Below, piece after piece: positions 8,165 to 17,757 of a stretch of 64,000 nt of DNA (positions within the stretch are counted from its first letter, which is position 1; the number at the start of each line of letters is the position of its first letter). The DNA comes from Paracoccaceae bacterium (GTDB lineage: Bacteria; Pseudomonadota; Alphaproteobacteria; Rhodobacterales; Rhodobacteraceae): positions 1 through 64,000 of the forward strand of contig JANSYP010000001.1 of assembly GCA_024742405.1 (NCBI GenBank), read 5' to 3'. Both the position numbers and the translations under genes were made by a program. Below the pieces are notes generated by a model that made no database searches, had not been told where the DNA came from, and saw only the letters and a program-made list of their open reading frames with translations.

Positions 8165-10053
8165 GTTTGCGTTTTCCGTTTTGCGCCGGCCGCCTCGGTG
8201 CTGACCGGTTCTTCGGATCCGCACAGCACGAGGCGGTAAACGTCTTTGTCGCCTTCGCGAGCATAGCGAAAGCCGTCACTCAGCCGCTGGATGATGTGCA
8301 GGCCAAGTCCGCCCACGCGCCGCGCGGTCAGATAGGATGTGACATCGGCAGGGGCTATCGTGGCGGGGTCGAATGGGCCGGCGGTATCGCTGATTTTCAG
8401 CCGCAAATCGGGCTGCACGACACAGGCGGAGACCTCTATTCCTGCCGCCTCCGGAGTCGTCCGATGCAAGACGAGATTCGATCCGAGTTCGTCCAGAGTA
8501 AGCCGGGCCTTCGCGACAAGCTCCTGATCGAGCCCCGACAGCGCCCCGGCCATCTCATCGCTCAGTGCCCCGATAGCGTCCGGAGATGCCGTGCAGCGCC
8601 CCGACCAGTCGACGCGGAACGCCCCGCCGAAATGAAACGCGAGCATCGTCACATCGTCCGAATGGAGGCCGTCGGCTTCATGGGTTCTGGCGGCGTCGGC
8701 GACGTGTCCTATGAGCTGAGATGGCTGTGTGCGCGCATGTCGCGTTAGAAGCGCCTCGAGCCGGGCGACCCCGAAGAACGCGTTTTCAGGGGCGACGGCC
8801 TCGGTCACGCCATCGGTATAGAGAAACAGCGACTCTCCGGCGACGAGCAGCAAGGACGATTCGGTGAACTCCATCTGCGTTTCCGCGCCGATAACCGGCC
8901 CGTTCCGGTCTTCGATGGGTTGGACCTCTCCGGTCGCGCGGATCAGGAACGGCGGGTTGTGACCGACATTGGTATAGACCAGCTTGCCGGTGCGAAGGTT
9001 CAGGATCGCCAGGAACACCGTCACGAACATGCCGCCGGTAGCGCTCTGGCAAAGCTCTGCGTTGACACGTGCGACGATCTGGGCGGGCGAGCTCTGGCCC
9101 TTGGTGAGCGCGCGGATGAGCGTCTTTGTGACCGACAAGAAAAGCGCGGCAGGCACGCCCTTGTCGGCGACATCTCCGATGCAGAGGCAAGGAAGGTCAT
9201 CCGCAAGCAGGAACGCGTCGTAGAAATCGCCGCCGACTTCGCGCGCGGGCTCCATATCGCCCGACATTTCGATGGGTCGTTCTGCCGTAATGTCTGCGAA
9301 GTCCCGCGGCACCATCGCCATTTGCAGCGCATGGCTGATGCTCATTTCCTGATCGAGCCGGGCGCGCTTGGCCAGCTCGGTTTCAAAGACTTCCTGCTAC
9401 TGCAGCATCTCGTTGAAAGAGGCGATGACCTGTCCCATCTCGTCCATCGTCCCGATGGGGATCGGATCGCGGATCCCGCCGGCCTTTTCAGCCGTGATCG
9501 CATCCATCAGGCGGGAGAGCGATACTCCGACAATCTGGCGGAGCGCGAACAGCGCGGCCCCGACCTCCATCAAGACCGCCAGCAGGGCGATCGCCATGTC
9601 CAGGATGATCCGGTTGCGCGTCTTCTGCCAGATGTCGCGCGCAGTGACGACGACCTCAAGCGCACCGATCTGGCGGGCGGTGTCGACAGGACCACGCAGA
9701 ACATCCGTACAGTGTATGCGGGCTGTCGGGTCCGTGGCGTCCGCGCGTCCGGCATGGGCTATGAACGTGCCGGTTTCGTCAAAGGCACTTGCGGTCAGGA
9801 CTTCGCTGTTGGCGACGATGGCCGCCAGCGTGAGCCGTATCTGCGTGGTGTCGAGATTCCACATTGGCATGACGAGCGATGCTGCTTGTGTGCGCATCAT
9901 CAACGCGACAGGGCTTTGCAACTCGGCCATTTTGTTTCGGTACGTCTTGTATTCGATCACGCCCAGCACACCCATGACGCTGGCAAAGATCAGCGGGGCG
10001 GTGATCCGCAGAAATCTGGTCCTGACCGATTGCGGCGGGGTCATCGCGCCCAT
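8155..10053 (-). pseudogene. Membrane sensor - SpoIIE phosphatase - HATPase protein split by an in-frame amber codon
   Basis: One frame runs from ATG 10053 to 8155 with a single TAG at 9397-9399. Before the TAG are 218 residues: a membrane anchor (RITAPLIFASVMGVLGVIEY), a periplasmic sensor segment with SLVMPMWNLDTTQIR, a second membrane span and a HAMP-like end (DEMGQVIASFNEMLQ). After it the frame continues QEVFETELAKRARLDQEMSI into a PP2C/SpoIIE phosphatase (GDMEPAREVGGDFYDAF, CIGDVADKGVPAALF, LYTDGVTEA, HSDDVTML). A RsbW-like HATPase_c domain follows (KARLTLDELGSNLVLH, RRVGGLGLHIIQRL). CAG-to-TAG in a Gln-rich linker explains the stop. The 396-residue distal part could be made separately only if restarted, for example at ATG 9345. 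Confidence 0.8.
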
Positions 10054-10077
10054 CCTTGGGCAGGGTATGGACGCCGC

Positions 10078-11697
10078 TCAGGCAAGTTTCAGCCCCCGAT
10101 AGGCATCGCAGACTTCACCCGAGATCCAGATCAGCCGCTCGCAATAATTGACCGCGGCAAGCAGGTGGATCCGCTCGGCCGAGGGCAGAGCATCCTCATT
10201 GGAAGAATAAGCGGCCCGCACGGTGCGCGTGCTGTCGGCCTTGGTCGCGGTCATGCGCGCCAGAAGTTCGATATCGTCATCGTCGCGATTGAGCGCGACA
10301 TCGGCCAGTACCGATAGGATAACATCCAGACCTTCTGTGTCCGTGGTAGGAAAGGAGATCCCGCTCGCGGCCTGGCGCAGCGTAAGCAGCTCTACCACAA
10401 GGCCCGATATGGTGGCGCTGGCGGCTTCCAGATTGTTCTGGATGCTCAGGATCTTTTCCAGCCTGTCGTAGTCTTCCGCGTTCAGGGCGCTCAGCTTGGT
10501 GGTGTCGTCGATCGCGGCGTTGATCGCTGCCGCCAGGGACCTGAACGCCTCCTGCGTTTCCGCTATGGCGCGTTCGGTTTTGTCATAGCACTGTGTCGAG
10601 GCCGCAGATCAGCAGGGCGATAAGACGTTTCTGCTCTAGCTCGATCAACCGCAGCGCGGCGCCCGGATCGGTGGGAAGAAGGCCGGTCAGGTAGCGCGGC
10701 TTGGACCCCTGCTCGATCACCGTTTCGGGCGCCAGCGCCTTGAGCGGCCTGGCGCTTGGCCCCAGGCACAGCAGCAGGACGGGAAACGGCACGAGGTTGA
10801 ACGGCAGGTAGAACAGGGCGACCTGCTGTGCGGGATCCGCCGTGATCCCGTGGATATGCGCCGCCAACGGCGGAGTATTCAGGAACGCCTCGGCATAGAG
10901 AAACGGCACAGCGATCGTCGCGGCCAAGAAGTTGTAGGCGACCTGATAGAGCGCAGCCTGCCGCGCCACACCGGTCAGCCCGGACGACATCAGATATGTC
11001 AGAACGGACGCGCCGACATTCGCGCCGGCGACAAACATCATCGCTTCCAGCGGGGCCGGAGCCTGCGGATCCAGCAAGGCGGTCATCAGGATGACGACCG
11101 CCAGGGAGGATTGCGAGACCACCGTCAGCAGGACGCCAACGCAGAAGCTGACGATCGGCTGGTCAAGGATGTGGGCGATGACGCCGTCGAACCAGGGCTG
11201 GTCCTGGGCGATCGACGCGCCCTCGCGCATCAGATGCAGGCCCAGAAAGAGCAGCCCGATGTCAATGCCTGCGCTCGCAACCCGGCGGACGCGCGGTGTG
11301 CCATAGACATAGGAGATGCCCGCGACGGTAAGGACGGACATCACCACCGGGTGGATATCAAGGGTCAGGAACAGGACGGTCAGCCCGGCGGCGATGTTAA
11401 CACCCAGAAGCACCGGCTGGGCCTGACGTAGCGTGAGCATGCTGCACGCGCCAGACCGACCAGCAAAAAGACCGACGCCGGCCCGCTTTGCGTGACCGTG
11501 ATCATCATCGCACCGACCAGGATCCCAATGCCGCTACGTTCGGTCAGTCGCGCGATGCGCTGCCGCAGGCGCTGGCTTGATAGCTGCTTGAGGGTCTCGC
11601 CCAGAAACTGCAGGGCGAAAAAGAAGATCCTGAGCGCGCCGAGGACTTCCGTGGCTGTGCTGACGACGACAGGCATGGTCAGGGGCAGGGCGGCCAT
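10078..11697 (-). pseudogene. Na/Pi-cotransporter II-related protein, frameshifted twice
   Basis: Minus-strand pieces in three frames form one NptA-like protein. The first, from about 11697, reads MAALPLTMPVVVSTATEVLG and GALRIFFFALQFLGETL, then SGIGILVGAMMITVTQSGPA. After a shift near 11445 it continues LTLRQAQPVLLGVNIAAGLT, then VVSQSSLAVVILMTAL and FVAGANVGASVLTYLMSSGL. The QS-rich segments are the duplicated substrate motifs. A second shift near 10590 leads to the PhoU-like helical tail, with SLAAAINAAIDDTTKL through DAYRGLKLA, to 10078. It lies directly upstream of the sensor-phosphatase. Neighbours suggest a transport-linked signalling operon. The start is uncertain. Confidence 0.7.
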
Positions 11698-11861
11698 GGG
11701 GGATGCGCCGCGCAACCGCCGTTGCGACTGCGGGGTTTTGCGTCGTCCGGCATCCGCGATCCTTCCCCCTGAACTTGGTCGCGCTCTCAGACACGACCCG
11801 GTGCCACCGTTTCGCAGCCGGGGCGTTGCCTTGTGAGGGTGAAGCGAACGCACGAACGTGA

Positions 11862-11883
11862 CTATCTCATGATCATGGGATAG
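11862..11883. promoter_or_regulatory. Near-perfect 22-bp palindrome, possible operator
   Basis: The halves CTATCTCATGA and TCATGGGATAG pair at 10 of 11 positions. It lies in the divergent gap between the Na/Pi transporter group (minus) and the response regulator (plus). This is the expected place for a shared operator, but no binding protein is known. Confidence 0.4.
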
Positions 11884-12014
11884 AGTGACTGCCTCAAAGA
11901 TGATGACGCTCCAGGAGGCAGCCAAACCCGGGCGCGGGACTGCGTCGCCACCGGGCGCACAGGACCGCCTGCGCCGGCACGGATGACGGAGCCCTGGGAA
12001 GAAACAAATTGACC

Positions 12015-12664
12015 ATGGTCTCAAAGATCCGGATCACGCTTGTTGAAGATGACCCTGTGATGAATGCGTCTCTGGTCAGCAGCCTGACATCCAGTGAGGA
12101 CTTCGAGATCTCGGCGAATTGCACGACCTAAGCCGAGGGCGCCGCGGCCATTCAGGAGGCGCCTGCCACAGTTCTGATCACAGATCTCAAATTGCCCGAT
12201 GGGCACGGGCTCAACCTGATCAGGCAGGCTCGCAAAGTCACGCCCGCGACGGAGATCCTCGCCATCTCGGTGCTGGGCGATGAGGATAGTGTCGTTTCGG
12301 CCATCGCATCGGGCGCGTCCGGGTTTTTGCTCAAGGACAGCAGCCCGATCGATACGGTCAAGGCGGTTCGAGAGCTTCTGGCGGGGATGTCGCCGATCTC
12401 GACCTCCGTGGCGCGCCATATCATCAAGGTGGTGCATGGCGCCGAGCAGTCCCAGCAGTCCGAATTCACCCTGACAAAGCGGGAATGGACATTCTGTGGG
12501 GTATCGCCAAAGGATACACCTACAGCGATGTCGCCGAAAGGTTGGGGATCTCGGCCAACACGGTGCCGACAGACATCAAGAACATCTACCGCAAGCTCGA
12601 AGTGAATTCGCGCGGAGAAGCCGTGTTTGAGGCCATCCAGCGTGGTTTGATCCGGATTTCCTGA
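12015..12664 (+). pseudogene. NarL-family response regulator with nonsense and frameshift
   Basis: The ATG at 12015 begins a receiver domain: ITLVEDDPVMNASL has the acidic pair, and VLITDLKLPDGHGLNLIRQA has the phospho-acceptor Asp. An in-frame TAA at 12129-12131 (codon 39) falls inside the receiver domain. Later the frame slips near 12487. The other frame then gives DILWGIAKGYTYSDVAERL, GISANTVPTDIKNIYRKLEV and a LuxR-type HTH end IRIS, stop at 12662-12664. Two independent lesions make it inactive. The paired kinase lies 25 bases downstream, so this was a two-component pair, probably controlling the divergent transport/phosphatase group. Confidence 0.75.
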
Positions 12665-12689
12665 AGACGGCAGGAAGGTGACCAAGAGT

Positions 12690-14489
12690 ATGACGAGGCG
12701 CTTTCTGACGGGCGTGTGGGCGGTCTTGCTGGTCGGTGTGACCGTGGTTCTGGCTTTTGATCTGCTGCCCCTTCCAAAGGCGGTCGCGCCGCTGGACGTG
12801 GCGCTGTTCGCCCAACCCCCCGGACGGCGACGTCACCGCGCTGAGCCTGCCGGACAACTGGCGCTCGGACAGAGATCGCCACCCGGATCAGGCCGGAAAG
12901 TACCAGGTCACATTTGCCGCCGGAGGGGACACCCGCACGCAGGCGGTGTTTGTCCCAAGCTACACCGGCACGCTGCGCATCCGGCTCAACGGGCAGGATC
13001 TGCAGGCATCCGGAGAGCTCAACAGCGGGCCGAAGATTTCCCGGGTCGTGCCGCCATTTACCGTGCTTCCAGACAGCATCCTGCACGTCCAGGACAACAG
13101 CCTGGAATTTTTCCTTCAACCGGGCGGGCCGCTGACCGGATTTCTCGGCCAAGTGTATATCGGCGCAGCCCGTGATCTGCAGGGCAGCTTTGCCTGGCAC
13201 CAGTTCCGGGCAGTGCATCTGCCGTTGATCGTGCTGATCTGGCAGCTCCTGCTGATGGCACTGTTGCTGGTGCTGTGGGAATTCCGCCGGCACGAAAAAG
13301 CCGCCCTCTATGGCGCTTTCATGATGGCTCTGAGCAGATTTTCACGGTCTTCCATTTTTTTCCGCAATCCTCAATGCTCTGGGAGGTGGCAACCTCACTG
13401 GGTCTGGTCACCAATTTTTGGCTCAGCGCGGTCGGCCTACTCTTTGCCGCCTATTTCACTCAGACACGCCTTCCCATCCGCGACGCTGTCATTCTGCTGA
13501 TCCCCCTGATCGCGACGGTCAGCTACTTCCTGCTGCCCGCAGAGGTGTTCGTCTGGGTCAACAAGGCGGTCGTCGTGCCCTTCAGCCTAGTGGTTGTTGT
13601 CGCAATCTTCGTTGTGTTGATCCGAGACGTGATGAGACACCCGCTCTCGGACAGCACGGTCATTCTGGTATCGATCTGCGCGGCCGTGGTGTTGGCCGTT
13701 CGCGACAGTCTGGTGATCGCCAATCTCAGCCCCGATCACGATTTCCTGCATTTCCGGATTGCCTACATCGTGATCCTGCCCGGTCTGAGCCTGGTGTTCA
13801 TCAAACGGTTTCTCAGGTCGTTCGAACAGGTCGATCATTTGCTCAAGACCATGGACAGCACGATCGAGCACAAGGAGCGAGAGTACCGCGAAACCTATCG
13901 GCAGCGCGAATTGCTCGAAGAACGGCAGCGCATCATCCGCGATGTCCATGACGGGCTTGGCGGGCAACTGATGTCGATCATCGCGCTCGCCGCCAACAAG
14001 GGAGAGAGTTTTAAGCCGGTCGAGGACTCGGCCCGGACCGCTCTGGAAGACCTGCGCATGGTGATCAACTCGCTGGCTGTGGATCAAGATATCACGGGCG
14101 TATTGGGCACGTTCCGCGAGCGCGCCGAGATTCAGCTCACCGCCCATGGGATCGCACTGGAACGGCGGATGGTCGATATTCCGCCGATCAAGAACCTGTC
14201 CCCGACCCACGCGCTCAACGTTCTCCGTGTTATGCAGGAAGCGATCACCAACGTTATTGAGCACTCCGGCGCGGACAAGGTCATTTTCGATTTCGTGTTG
14301 GGTACCGAACAATCGCGTTTTCTGCGGATCGATATTTCCGACAACGGCCGAGGGCTGACCGCCCCGGAAGGCAACGAAGGCTATGGCCTCAAAAACATGC
14401 GCAGCCGCGCGGAACAGATAGGCGGAGATCTGGAAGTGACATCCACGCCCAACCACACGCGAGTCGGTCTGACCATCCCCATCCCGTGA
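12690..14489 (+). pseudogene. Membrane histidine kinase (HisKA_3/NarX-UhpB type), frameshifted twice
   Basis: The ATG at 12690 starts a signal or anchor segment (FLTGVWAVLLVGVTVVLAFD). A C6 run at 12816-12821 marks the first frameshift. The next block reads as a jelly-roll-like extracellular sensor (TLRIRLNGQDLQASGELNS) as in 7TMR-DISM receptors, followed by membrane spans. A second shift near 13330 leads to the longest piece, with several membrane spans, a coiled coil (EREYRETYRQRELLEERQRI), the HisKA_3 motif RDVHDGLGGQLMSIIAL with phospho-His, and HATPase boxes HALNVLRVMQEAITNVIEHS, DISDNGRGL and GYGLKNMRSRAEQIGG. Inactive unless the frameshifts are sequence errors; the adjoining regulator is also broken. 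Confidence 0.75.
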
Positions 14490-14600
14490 TCGCAATTTGT
14501 GCGTGGAACTACGAACCCGAACGCACCCAGGCGCTCTCGCCTCGAAAGGATGACCGTCAGGGAGTCATCTCGGAAATGCCTCACCGACAACGGCATTCGA

Positions 14601-14623
14601 CCACTGTCCTCGGACCAATGGCG
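14601..14623 (-). repeat. Hairpin-type insert, copy 8
   Basis: Reverse strand starts CGCCATTGGTCCGAGGACAG and ends TGG, identical over 17 bases to the start of copy 6 at 1505-1529. It lies at the truncated left border of IS3 remnant 3 and is inverted relative to that transposase. Confidence 0.65.
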
Positions 14624-14796
14624 GGGATAGTCTCATCGTTCCGCACGTTGAATATCCTGGATGAGTTCAGCCGGAACTGTCTGGCGATCCGGGTCAGGCA
14701 CAAGCCGAACCCGACCGATGTGATCGAGGCTCTGACCGACTTGTTCATCCTGCGCGGACAACCAGCGTTCGTCGCAAGCGAGTTGCCCGTTGAAGG

Positions 14797-14822
14797 CGCC
14801 GATGGTCCGCGCCCAATGGGCG
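14797..14822 (+). repeat. Hairpin-type insert, copy 9
   Basis: Arms CGCC and GGCG enclose ATGGTCCG and CCAATGG. It interrupts the codons for SDN and GP in the DDE domain. About 39 nt are gained, so the frame is kept. Copy 1 (139-160) sits at the equivalent point of remnant 1. Confidence 0.6.
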
Positions 14823-15174
14823 AAGGCCCCGCGTTCGTGGCCATGGACGTTCGGGCCTGGGTCATTACGGTCGGCGCCAAGACCGCCTTCATCGAACCGG
14901 GATCGCCTTGGGCGAACGGCGACGTCGAAAACTTCAACGCCCGGTTCCGGGACAAGCTGCTGAACGGAGAGATCTCTTCCTCGCTGAGAGAAGCAAAGAT
15001 CGTCATCGAAGGTTTAGAGGAACCACTACAACACGAAACGCCCCCAAAGCGCCCCGGGACACAGGCCGCCGGCGCCAGAGGAAATCATCCCGATGGAACC
15101 AACGCGGATCATGCATCAACACTCAAACCGGACCTGCCAGATCGGGCTGCTAAGCGGTCCCAGTTCATTAGCTG

Positions 15175-16298
15175 AAGAGACAACTACCTACGAAGCAACC
15201 GCCAAAAAAGCTCGAGATAGCGAGCAAGTATGCCTGCTTTTGTTCAGCAACTGCAGTACTGGCGACCTCTACTCCCAAATCGGACAATGACTAGATGAGA
15301 TCGGCTACCTCTGGTGTCGTTTCGGACGCTTCGCAGCATTCAAGCCGGTTAATTCGTAGCCGTAGTTTACCCAATTTCTTTGCGATCACTGACATCTTGT
15401 GCGGCTCCACAAACGGTCCAATGAAATCTATTCAATCGATTGGATGCGATGAAAGTCTTGAACACACGATTCCGAGCCCCGATCCGGACCGTATGATGAT
15501 TTCGGCTGCAATGTCGGTAGGATGGGAGCGTCGCGAAACCTAAACCGACATCACCTATGCGCGACCTATGCGCATCGCCCCGAGGGCCACCTAAACAGCA
15601 TCTGCAGGTTCGCCGTACATGAGCTGCGCCTGCTGGTCGCGGAGCTGGACCGATGCGCCCTGGATCAGCGCCCCCGAGACCGAGCGCACGATCGAGCAAT
15701 TGCGCGAGGTCATCAGCGGGCTCGAGTAGCGGGGGGCTTAAACGACCCATTCAAGCGAAAATCAGTTCCCAGTTCCGCTCAAGCTGCGTTCCAAACGCCG
15801 AACCTCCACAGCCATGTTTCAAAGGGGTTTTGTAAACTGGGAACTGGGATCGAAACCGTGAACTTCGGTTCACAGTTCGGACGTGGTGGCCCGTCGCCCG
15901 TTTCGTTTAAGCTGTTGTTTTTTTGCTTGAGGTTGGAGTTTAGCGCTGTCGACCGAGCATCAGGCGGACACGCGCCATGCCATACCGCCGGCTACGTCCG
16001 ACAACTGACACTGGCCACGACAAGCGCACACACGCTCGTCAGCGCGTTGTTTTCGAAGCACCCTTCCGAGGTCTTCCAGTATTACACGGTGTCTTCCGCT
16101 TGCTGACAGTCTTGGTGTCGGATCACATCGGTCAATGGGCGCCGGCAAGACTCTGTTAACGACATTTCACTTTACAGACTCGGGCGCGTGTTACACCATA
16201 TCTAGTAAGCGAGCAGGGCCAACCCCGCCGCTTGTAGAGCAGGCGCCAAGCCCTTGTTGTCGGTTCCCGCGCGAGGGCATCAGTTTATGAGGCCGAGC
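15175..16298. other. 1.1-kb stretch without a supportable gene
   Basis: Lower GC than the host genes. It holds an inverted repeat, CAGTTCCCAGTT at 15763-15774 and AACTGGGAACTG at 15835-15846, and a short hairpin GTGAAC-TTCG-GTTCAC at 15858-15873. A stretch at about 15619-15729 reads like a protein tail (APETERTIEQLREVISGLE then stop) and may be a gene remnant. No other coding signal was found. Confidence 0.5.
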
Positions 16299-16802
16299 AT
16301 GTCACTTTCCGAACACGAGCTGTATAGCGACGAGATCCACCCCATCGATATCGTGGAGTCCCTCGCCGAGCATTATGACTGGGAGTTCGACCGCGTGGGC
16401 GATGATCAGATCGCCATGGCTGTCGAGGGTCAGTGGAAGACCTATTCCATCACGCTGGCCTGGAGTGGCCATGACGAGATCCTGCGCATGATCGTCACCT
16501 TCGACATGGACCCGCCCGCCGCGCGGCGCCCGGAATTGTTCGAGGCGCTGAACGCGGCCAATGACAGCTGCTGGACCGGGGCGTTTTCTTACTGGGAAGA
16601 GCAAAAGCTGATGGTGTTCAAGTACGGACTGGTGCTCAGCGGGGGACAGGTGGCGTCGAGCGACCAGATCAACACGCTGATCTCTAACGGGGTGTCGGCC
16701 TCTGAACGGTTCTACCCAGCCTTTCAGCTGGCCACTTGGGGCGAAGAGCCCGTCGCGCGCGCCATGCAAGTCGCCATCGCAGAAGCCTACGGCCGGGCCT
16801 AG
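16299..16802 (+). CDS. YbjN domain-containing protein
   Basis: A 167-residue soluble protein of the YbjN family (bacterial sensory-transduction-regulator type), common in Rhodobacteraceae next to proC. The start at 16299 (MSLSEHELYSDEIHPIDIVE) is preferred over ATG 16287 because relatives begin with this segment. Conserved features include DWEFDRVGDDQIAMAVEGQW, ALNAANDSCWTGAFSYW and the end AFQLATWG plus VAIAEAYGRA. In E. coli the family is linked to stress tolerance and motility; the biochemical role is not known. It marks the start of the intact chromosome after the pseudogene region. Confidence 0.85.
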   Translation: MSLSEHELYSDEIHPIDIVESLAEHYDWEFDRVGDDQIAMAVEGQWKTYSITLAWSGHDEILRMIVTFDMDPPAARRPELFEALNAANDSCWTGAFSYWEEQKLMVFKYGLVLSGGQVASSDQINTLISNGVSASERFYPAFQLATWGEEPVARAMQVAIAEAYGRA

Positions 16803-16863
16803 GCTGCCGATAAACCGGCATACCGCGCGCGTCGCGGAGCGTCGGACCCGGACCTGAAAGCTT

Positions 16864-16911
16864 GAGCGAAATCAAGGGATCAAACTGGTTCAGTTTGTTG
16901 TGGTTTCGCTC
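16864..16911. terminator. Nested hairpin between ybjN and proC
   Basis: Outer arms GAGCGAAA (16864-16871) and TTTCGCTC (16904-16911) enclose a second perfect stem CAAACTG-GTT-CAGTTTG (16881-16897). No T-run follows, so it may be a weak terminator, a processing site or a regulatory fold in the proC leader. Confidence 0.35.
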
Positions 16912-16920
16912 TAGTCTCGG

Positions 16921-16936
16921 CCCCCGATAACGGGGG
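16921..16936 (+). promoter_or_regulatory. Hairpin covering the proC ribosome site
   Basis: CCCCCG-ATAA-CGGGGG is a perfect 6-bp stem whose right arm is the GGGGGA ribosome site, located seven to eight bases before the proC GTG start at 16945. It could limit or regulate translation. Confidence 0.45.
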
Positions 16937-16944
16937 ACAATCAC

Positions 16945-17757
16945 GTGTTCGAAGATCTCAACCGCCGCGGGCTGGTCCTGCTGGGCTGCGGCAAGATGGG
17001 AAGCGCCTTGCTGAAGGGCTGGCTGAAGGGCGGGCTCGCGCCCGAGGCGGTGACGGTGCTCGATCCCGCGCCGCCGGCCTGGCTGGGCGCGGTCGCGGGG
17101 ATCCGGGTCAACGCCGATCCGCCCGCGCCGCCCGGCGTCGCCATTCTTGCGGTCAAACCCCAGATGATGGAAAGCGCGCTGCCGCGTCTGCAGGGCTATG
17201 GCGGCGGCGGGACGCTCTTCGTGTCAATCGCCGCGGGCCTGAGTCTGAGGCGTCTCTCGCGCTGGTTAGGAGCCGACACGCCGGCAGTGCGCGCGATGCC
17301 CAACACGCCGGCGGCGGTGGGGCGCGGGATCACGGCGCTGATCGGCAACGCGGCGGCGGACGTGTCGGCGCTGGTGCTGGCCGAGCGGCTGATGGGGGCG
17401 GTGGGCCAGGCCGTGCGGCTGGAGGACGAGGCGCAGATGGATGCGGTCACGGCGGTCTCGGGGTCGGGTCCGGCCTATGTGTTCCACCTGATCGAAACGC
17501 TGGCGGCGGCGGGCGAGGCCGAGGGGTTGTCCCCCGATCTGGCGCTGGCGCTGTCCCGTGCGACGGTCGGAGGGGCAGGGGTGCTGGCCGAGCAGGCCGA
17601 CGAAGATCCCGGCGAGCTGCGCGTTCATGTCACCAGCCCGGCGGGCACGACCGAGGCCGGGCTAAAGGTGCTGATGGATGCCGAAACCGGCCTGCCGCCC
17701 CTGATCCGGCGCACGGTGGCCGCGGCGGCAACGCGGTCGCGGGAGCTGGACCAATGA
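16945..17757 (+). CDS. proC: Pyrroline-5-carboxylate reductase
   Basis: Catalyses the last step of proline synthesis, reducing 1-pyrroline-5-carboxylate with NAD(P)H in the cytoplasm. It is 270 residues, the normal length. The N-terminal Rossmann motif [18 protein letters not shown] is clear, [15 protein letters not shown] is conserved, and the C-terminal dimerisation domain has [18 protein letters not shown] and [11 protein letters not shown]. The GTG start at 16945 follows GGGGGA. The last four bases overlap the csaA start (ATGA), so the two are translationally coupled. A hairpin masks the ribosome site. Confidence 0.93.
   Translation: MFEDLNRRGLVLLGCGKMGSALLKGWLKGGLAPEAVTVLDPAPPAWLGAVAGIRVNADPPAPPGVAILAVKPQMMESALPRLQGYGGGGTLFVSIAAGLSLRRLSRWLGADTPAVRAMPNTPAAVGRGITALIGNAAADVSALVLAERLMGAVGQAVRLEDEAQMDAVTAVSGSGPAYVFHLIETLAAAGEAEGLSPDLALALSRATVGGAGVLAEQADEDPGELRVHVTSPAGTTEAGLKVLMDAETGLPPLIRRTVAAAATRSRELDQ

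Larger units (their letters stand above)
14601..15172 (+). pseudogene. IS3-family transposase remnant 3 (orfB C-terminal half)
   Basis: Plus-strand orfB fragment closely related to remnant 1. It starts abruptly at a hairpin repeat and reads SFRTLNILDEFSRNCLAIRV, DLFILRGQPAFVAS, then an in-frame insert where SDNGP should be. It resumes GPAFVAMDVRAWVITVGAK, FIEPGSPWANGDVENFNARF and FRDKLLNGEISSSLREAKIV. A late frameshift separates this from PPAPEEIIP. The 5' half of the element is absent. The second catalytic Asp is destroyed by the insert, so it is inactive. Confidence 0.75.

Noticed and set aside
12816-12821. C6 run in the kinase gene as programmed frameshifting
   Set aside because: The gene has a second frameshift near 13330 and its partner is also broken, so decay or homopolymer error is simpler.
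16120-16142. A tenth copy of the hairpin insert (TCAATGGGCG near 16133)
   Set aside because: Only one arm matches, the core GGTCCGAG is absent and there is no interrupted gene.
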